From positions 50,965 to 73,961 of the forward strand of contig KN883357.1 of NCBI GenBank assembly GCA_000934455.1: a DNA stretch of 22,997 nucleotides. Reading direction: 5' to 3'. The stretch comes from Apostichopus parvimensis (lineage: Eukaryota; Echinodermata; Holothuroidea; Aspidochirotida; Stichopodidae). The notes under the pieces are model-generated. The model had not been told where the DNA came from. It did no database searches and saw only the letters and a list, made by a program, of their open reading frames with translations. A program made the position numbers and the translations under genes. Shown piece by piece: positions 18,274-22,997 of the stretch (its first letter is position 1; each line of letters begins with the position of its first letter).

Positions 18274-18322
18274 TTAGGTTAACTTTGTAAACTGATGATA
18301 ACTCCAAATACTACAAAGAACT
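18274..18322 (+). repeat. Partial copy of the 3' UTR start (about 16953-17000)
   Basis: TTAGGTT...TTGTAAACTGATGATAACTC followed by CAAATACTACAAAG matches TTAGGTTGTAAACTGTTAATATCTCC followed by CAAATACTACAAAC at 16960-16998. The match begins around the stop codon, so a small duplication of the gene's 3' end is possible. It is short, and a dispersed repeat is equally possible. Confidence 0.45.
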
Positions 18323-18746
18323 CCAATCAAAGATTCGATACATTGCTTGACCATACAGGCTACTTAGTATTGTAAAGTGTACAACAAGTCATTCCTTACG
18401 TTTTATTACCTACATTACTGTTCACATTTACTCTCTCTTCTTACTCTAAATGTGTTTGCTCTTCAAGCCAACATCAAATTACTAAGAACCAATCAAGGTT
18501 CTAATGACGTCATCCATCAACCACTACGTCATCAGTATATGAGACTATACATCCCTATCTTATTCTTTGTGTGTATGTGGATGGGCGGGGGGGGGGGTAA
18601 GTGTAGGAGGGGATAAATGACGTACCCTCTACATTGGTGACCAAGTAATTGTATATATTAGTCATTTGCACCACCACCAGCATGCTTATTGTATAATGGG
18701 AATTAAACTGTAATGTGCATTATCTTTTAATTTTCTTTTCCCCCCA
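18323..18746. other. Non-coding stretch with CRE octamer and G11 run
   Basis: An acceptor-like CTTACTC...TTGCTCTTCAAG ends at 18467 with no good partner. TGACGTCA lies at 18505-18512. A G11 run at 18587-18597 is followed directly by GTAAGT. The 79-codon open frame across it ends in translated poly-G and is not convincing. Confidence 0.4.
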
Positions 18747-18941
18747 TTATGTAACAAAGTCTTTGTTACTTGCGTAACTGAAGAAAGAGGTTTCACTTAC
18801 TCGTGTGTCCCTGGTCAGGTATTGCTGGTGACCTGTTCTCAGCCTCCATGCACTCCTCAAGTGAAGGGTATAACACCCTTCATTGATCCAAATGTAATGA
18901 TATGATTCATCCCAATTCCAGACCCTATCTTCGATCCCCAC
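18747..18941 (-). other. Minus-strand open segment with strong donor and palindromic end
   Basis: A tryptophan-rich 64-codon frame (…DRVWNWDESYHYIWINEGC…) contains a good donor, CACACGA|GTAAGT, on the minus strand near 18801. It also contains a perfect hairpin, TGAAGGGT/ACCCTTCA (18862-18882), and ends in the palindrome GTAACAAAGTCTTTGTTAC (18751-18769). The hairpins suggest a repeat or MITE fragment rather than an exon. No acceptor or partner exon was found. Confidence 0.3.
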
Positions 18942-19864
18942 CCCACCTCATTCCCCGACAAGCACTTTACTACTTAGAACATTAAATAAACGCCTAATTC
19001 TGTTAATACTTCTAAACTATTTTTAAGCAGACATGTTTGGAATGCTTTGGATAAAATCTGTACATACTGTATTCACATACACTCAGTAACTAGGATTGCG
19101 TGATTCAACTTTTCTGTGGTTTTCTTCGTTCCTACTTTTACTAATTTTGAATTAAACTGTGACGTATCGGTTACGTAATGTCTTAAATCTCACACGAGTA
19201 GAGTCACATTAATTGTGTCAATGTAAAGACTAAATGACATACATTGGTTATCTACAATACCATTGTGTTATTAAAATCGATCTACGAGAACTTAGAGGTG
19301 ATATTAATTAATATCTGTGATATGTTTGTTCTAAGCCAGCATTTCTTCATTTCTTTCTGTTCCAATGTTTTATCGTTCTTAACATGAAGACAATAGGATG
19401 ACGTGACAAATCTTAAAAGTAATTTATTTGACTAATCATATAATAAGCATCCAATTCCTACTTTGCATTTTCGAGATATCGATAGCTGAAATTGTCACAA
19501 TTTGTAATATAAGTGAACTTGAAGCAAACAGGTGTGACGTCATAGTTACAGCACACTGATAGCAAATGTTCTGTTTATTCCTATGTTTAATTCTCTTGAT
19601 ATGACATTGGATTGTATAGGGTTACAACTTTGCTTTCGGGGATTTGAAGATATTAATACCCAAATGACTGTAGTATATTCATATTTTATTGAATCCTTAT
19701 TTTGAAAAAGAAATATTGGATGTACATTTCCAACAGAGTAATGGATACTGTTCATACTTGCTTTATGTAGATGTTTTTAGTAAGAAGGTGTGCCCTATTG
19801 TTTTGGCGTTGACCTTATGAATATCAATGAGATTATTGGATCAAACCTAAGGAGTTTTAAATTA
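18942..19864. other. Non-coding flank
   Basis: The sequence is AT-rich, with TGACGTCA at 19535-19542. A C-rich CCCCACCCCACC near 18938-18950 marks its left edge. The minus-strand open frame at 19546-19755 has no support. Nothing else was seen. Confidence 0.45.
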
Positions 19865-20215
19865 AAATAACTCCGCAACCTGAATTCAGATTGTAGCCAG
19901 ACTTGGTATACAGTTGTTGGTTAATAGCTGGTACGTGTAGGCAATCTAAGCCCCAACAAATTCCGGGCACATTTTTTAGGCTGGCATGGCCCAACTTTTA
20001 TTACCACCCCACATGCATTTTGGGACACATTATTTGGGCCTGAATTTGTGGAGCCCAATATTTGTTGAACCATTTGAGCGCAACATTTTGTTGGGCCCAA
20101 TTTTTTGGGAGGTGCCAATAATATAAACTTGCAAATAATTCCACAACCTTAAATCAGATCATATCCAAGCTTGGAATACAATTTTGGTTAACAGCGGGTA
20201 CATGTTGGCATAAAT
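19865..20215. mobile_element. Small element: ~80-base direct repeats around a GGGCCCAA-rich core
   Basis: AAATAACTCCGCAACCTGAA... (19865-19946) recurs as AAATAATTCCACAACCTTAA... (20133-20215), sharing CAGA, ATATCC/GTAGCC, AGCTTGG/GACTTGG, ATACA, TTGGTTAA, AGC(T/G)GGTAC and GT(T/A)GGCA in order at a 268-base offset. Between them (about 19960-20112) GGGC, GGCCCAA, GGGCCTGAA and TTGGGCCCAA recur with ATTTTTTG-type spacers. The minus-strand open frame here is a translation of that repeat. It could be a short direct-repeat-flanked transposon remnant or two units of a longer tandem repeat. Confidence 0.55.
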
Positions 20216-20474
20216 ATTATGATATTCGGGTGATGGTTACTACACTTTATTATTCCACTATTCAAGTAACCATAGTGACCGTTGGACTCTTGTTAGTATT
20301 TTATCGTCTTTATTTACCTTCCGTTGTTATTATAGTCCTCAATAAAGCCTTGTCTGTTAAGACCATACGATCATGTGAGCTTACAAAATTTAACAAGATT
20401 GAATATGATCATAATGCTGATAATGTTCTGTACATTAAGTAAACATTAATACAATGGTATGCTCTCTGTGTTTC
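20216..20474. other. AT-rich spacer before the minisatellite
   Basis: A 70-codon open frame (20230-20442) reads through ordinary AT-rich sequence with no splice or similarity support. Nothing else was seen. Confidence 0.4.
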
Positions 20475-21486
20475 ATTTTTAATTTTTATTATTTCCTTTT
20501 TTTTAATTTTAATGAATCTTTTAAAGTGTTTATTTGTTTGTGAGACTGAAGGAGAATCAAACCCAACAATCATTTTAATAGTATTTGATAGGTAAACTAT
20601 CGATCATTGTAATATTATGTGATAGGTTAGCTATTGATCATATTTACTATTATGTGATAGGTAAACTATCGATCATATTTACTATTATGTGATAGCTAAG
20701 CTATCGATCACTATCATAGTATGTAATAGGTAAGCTCTCGATCATTTTATTATTTTATGATAGGTAAGCTATCGATCATTTTAAAATTATGTGACAGGTA
20801 AGCTATGGATCATATTTAATATTACATGATATATGTAAGCTATCGATCATTGTACTATCATGTGATAGGTAAGCTATATATCATTTTAATGGTATTTAGG
20901 TAAGCTATCGATCATTGTACTATCGTGTGATAGGTAAGCTATCAATATTATGTGATATGTAAGCTATCGATCATTTTAATATTTTTAATTTTTATTATTT
21001 CCTTTTTTTTAATTTTAATGAATCTTTTAAAGTGTTTATTTGTTTGTGAGACTGAAGGAGAATCAAACCCAACAATCATTTTAATAGTATTTGATAGGTA
21101 AACTATCGATCATTGTAATATTATGTGATAGGTTAGCTATTGATCATATTTACTATTATGTGATAGGTAAACTATCGATCATATTTACTATTATGTGATA
21201 GCTAAGCTATCGATCACTATCATAGTATGTAATAGGTAAGCTCTCGATCATTTTATTATTTTATGATAGGTAAGCTATCGATCATTTTAAAATTATGTGA
21301 CAGGTAAGCTATGGATCATATTTAATATTACATGATATATGTAAGCTATCGATCATTGTACTATCATGTGATAGGTAAGCTATATATCATTTTAATGGTA
21401 TTTAGGTAAGCTATCGATCATTGTACTATCGTGTGATAGGTAAGCTATCAATATTATGTGATATGTAAGCTATCGATCATTTTAAT
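20475..21486 (+). repeat. 506-base tandem duplication, apparently exact
   Basis: 20475-20980 and 20981-21486 match at a constant offset of 506 with no difference that I could find by eye. Each copy starts with about 90 bases of non-repeat flank (ATTTTTAATTTTTATTATTT..., ...TTTGTTTGTGAGACTGAAGG...) followed by about 12 minisatellite monomers. The flank therefore reappears inside the array. Identity over 506 bases in such variable sequence means either a very recent duplication or an assembly artefact. Confidence 0.9.
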
Positions 21487-22345
21487 ATTATGTGATAGGT
21501 AAGCTATCGATCATTTTAATATTATGTGATATGTAAGCTTTCGATTATTTAAATAGTATGTAGGTAAGCTATCGATCATTGTACTATCATGTGATAGGTA
21601 AACTATCGATATTATGTGATAAGTAAGCTATCGATCATTTTAATAGTATGTAATAGGTCAGCTATCGATCATTGTAATATTATGTGATAGGTGAGCTAGA
21701 GATCATTGTAATATCATCTGATAGGTAAGTTATCGATCATTTTAATAAGATGTGATAGGAAAGCAATCGATCATATTTAATATTATATGATAGGTAAGCT
21801 ATCGATCATTGTAATGTTATGTGATAGGTAAGCAATTGATCTTATTTAATATTATGTGATAGGTAAGCTATCGATCATTTTAATAAGATGTGATAGGAAA
21901 GCAATCGATCATATTTAATATTATATGATAGGTAAGCTATCGATCATTGTAATGTTATGTGATAGGTAAGCAATTGATCTTATTTAATATTATGTGATAG
22001 GTAAGCTATCGATCATTTTAAAATTATGTGATAGGTTAGCTATCGATCATTTTAATATGATGTGATAGGTAAGCAAATTAACATATTTATTATGATGTGA
22101 TATGTTAGTTACTGATCATTTTAAAATGTTGTGATACGTAAATTATCGATAATATTAAATATCGATCATTGTAATATTATGTGATAGGTAAGTTATCGAT
22201 CATTTTAATAGTTTTAATAGTATGTGATAGGCAAGCTATCGATCATTTTAATATTATGTGATATGTAAGCTATCTATCATTTTAATATTACGTGATAGGT
22301 AGGCTATCGATCATGTTTAATATTATATGATAGGTAAGCTATCGA
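20563..22345 (+). repeat. 34-base minisatellite (about 50 monomers)
   Basis: The consensus is about TATGTGATAGGTAAGCTATC followed by GATCATTTTAATAT, period 34 with some shorter and longer variants. Most monomers keep GATAGGTAAGCTATCGATC, which holds a 5-base hairpin (GATAG/CTATC, loop GTAAG), the palindrome ATCGAT, and a splice-donor-like AG|GTAAGC on the plus strand. A flank segment interrupts the array at 20981-21073. The right end is abrupt at ...GTAAGCTATCGACGAGC near 22345. There is no spacer diversity, so it is not a CRISPR array. Confidence 0.93.
21731..22006 (+). repeat. 138-base higher-order repeat, two copies
   Basis: 21731-21868 and 21869-22006 repeat the same series of four monomer variants (…TAATAAGATGTGATAGGAAAG…, …TATATGATAGG…, …AATGTTATGTG…, …AGCAATTGATCTT…). 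This is a second, smaller duplication event inside the minisatellite, consistent with unequal exchange or slippage by whole monomers. Confidence 0.85.
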
Positions 22346-22997
22346 CGAGCAAGTCACTTTAGGTCACTTACGCATTTGAGAAAAAAAAAACATATTTGAT
22401 TTTGGAGGTATCGATTCTTGAACTATTGTTAAGATACAAGACTCGTATATTTGAATAAGTTTTAATTTTTTTCATTTTGTCTTCAATAATTGCTTCATGA
22501 ACAGTCTCCTTTTATAAGGTTTATAAGCAGAACGTTAAACAGTTATTGTTTTATCATAACATAATGTTGGCGTAGTAAAGCTGATAATTTATTTATATAT
22601 CAAGTAATTCTTAAATGAAAAGATCGTCTCTGTATAGTATATACTTCTCATTCTATTCTTTCAGTGTTATTTTATTGCGTCTTATAAATAAGTCTACTGG
22701 TTTCATTTTATTTCAGATCTTCTTTATTTCCTTAAATTCCGATATCTTTCTACGATTTATAACAATTTTAAGACTTACTAATACTTGCTCTAATTATTGT
22801 TATATTTAGTCATTAATTGTTGGATTGCATTCTACTTCATCCTTTTATTAAATTTACTTTGATTCAAGATTTATTTGCTTTCTTCCGTTCCTCCTATATC
22901 TCTATTATGAATTAATCTTTGATATTACTCACGCGTAATACAGTGAATATTAGAAGAATATTGTTAAATGTTATCATAATAACAATGACTGGCTGTC
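22346..22997. other. AT-rich right flank, no feature seen
   Basis: The sequence is mostly A and T, with long T-rich stretches. Acceptor-like sites (CATTCTATTCTTTCAG near 22664, TTCATTTTATTTCAG near 22717) occur in a hydrophobic, T-driven open frame (22615-22809) without donors. I see no supported gene. Confidence 0.45.

Noticed and set aside
18377..18616. 79-codon open frame ending in a G11 run before GTAAGT
   Set aside because: Its C-terminus is translated poly-G and it overlaps a TGACGTCA octamer in non-coding flank; the donor after the G-run is probably coincidental.
20563..22345. CRISPR-like regular repeats
   Set aside because: The whole 34-base unit repeats with no unique spacers, and the context is eukaryotic. 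It is a minisatellite.
22615..22809. 64-codon hydrophobic open frame resembling a membrane protein
   Set aside because: T-rich DNA naturally gives F, I, L and S codons. There are no donors or start context, and nothing else supports it.

Overview
This window looks like AT-rich (roughly one third G+C by eye), intron-dominated DNA from an animal, probably a marine invertebrate. The reasons are the absence of long open frames, many acceptor/donor pairs around very short open segments, one polyadenylation-type 3' end, and a large load of satellites and inverted-repeat elements. The perfect octamer TGACGTCA occurs twelve times, a habit I loosely associate with some deuterostome invertebrate genomes; the species cannot be named from this sequence. 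None of the 60-100 residue open frames looks like an intact gene.

The best protein-coding signal is a spliced plus-strand gene whose 3' half seems to run from at least position 4277 to a stop at 16961-16963, with AATAAA at 17185-17190. The better exons are 4277-4346, 4838-4981, 6289-6350, 12379-12414, 16290-16348 (or -16354) and 16843-16963. Between and before them lie several candidate microexons of 13-36 bases: 162-194, 2923-2958, 3595-3609, 5071-5083, 6228-6242, 13225-13248, 13607-13636 and 14278-14295. The three between 12415 and 16289 are all multiples of three and all keep the favoured frame open. I do not recognise the protein, and every exon is a prediction from splice signals and frame only.

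Layout: 1-280 sparse sequence with one candidate microexon; about 281-1975 a degenerate 113-150 base tandem array capped by palindromes; 1976-4276 intron-like DNA with C-rich and G-rich tracts around candidate microexons; 4277-6350 the exon cluster, with a 37-base minisatellite at 5924-6125; 6351-12378 a long intron holding a 597-base foldback element (6761-7357) and two diverged copies of a compound module (7459-8510 and 9549-11010); 12379-16963 the 3' exons, with a small tandem duplication and a tRNA-SINE-like remnant in an intron; 16964-20474 the 3' UTR and non-coding flank, including an element bounded by direct repeats (19865-20215); 20475-22345 a 34-base minisatellite containing an apparently exact 506-base tandem duplication; 22346-22997 featureless AT-rich DNA.

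The most interesting points are the possible microexon-rich gene with a tandem donor that chooses between an immediate stop and a longer C-terminus, the strong excess of TGACGTCA, the minisatellite whose monomers each carry a splice-donor-like AGGTAAGC inside a small hairpin, and the palindromic end of the 5' array.
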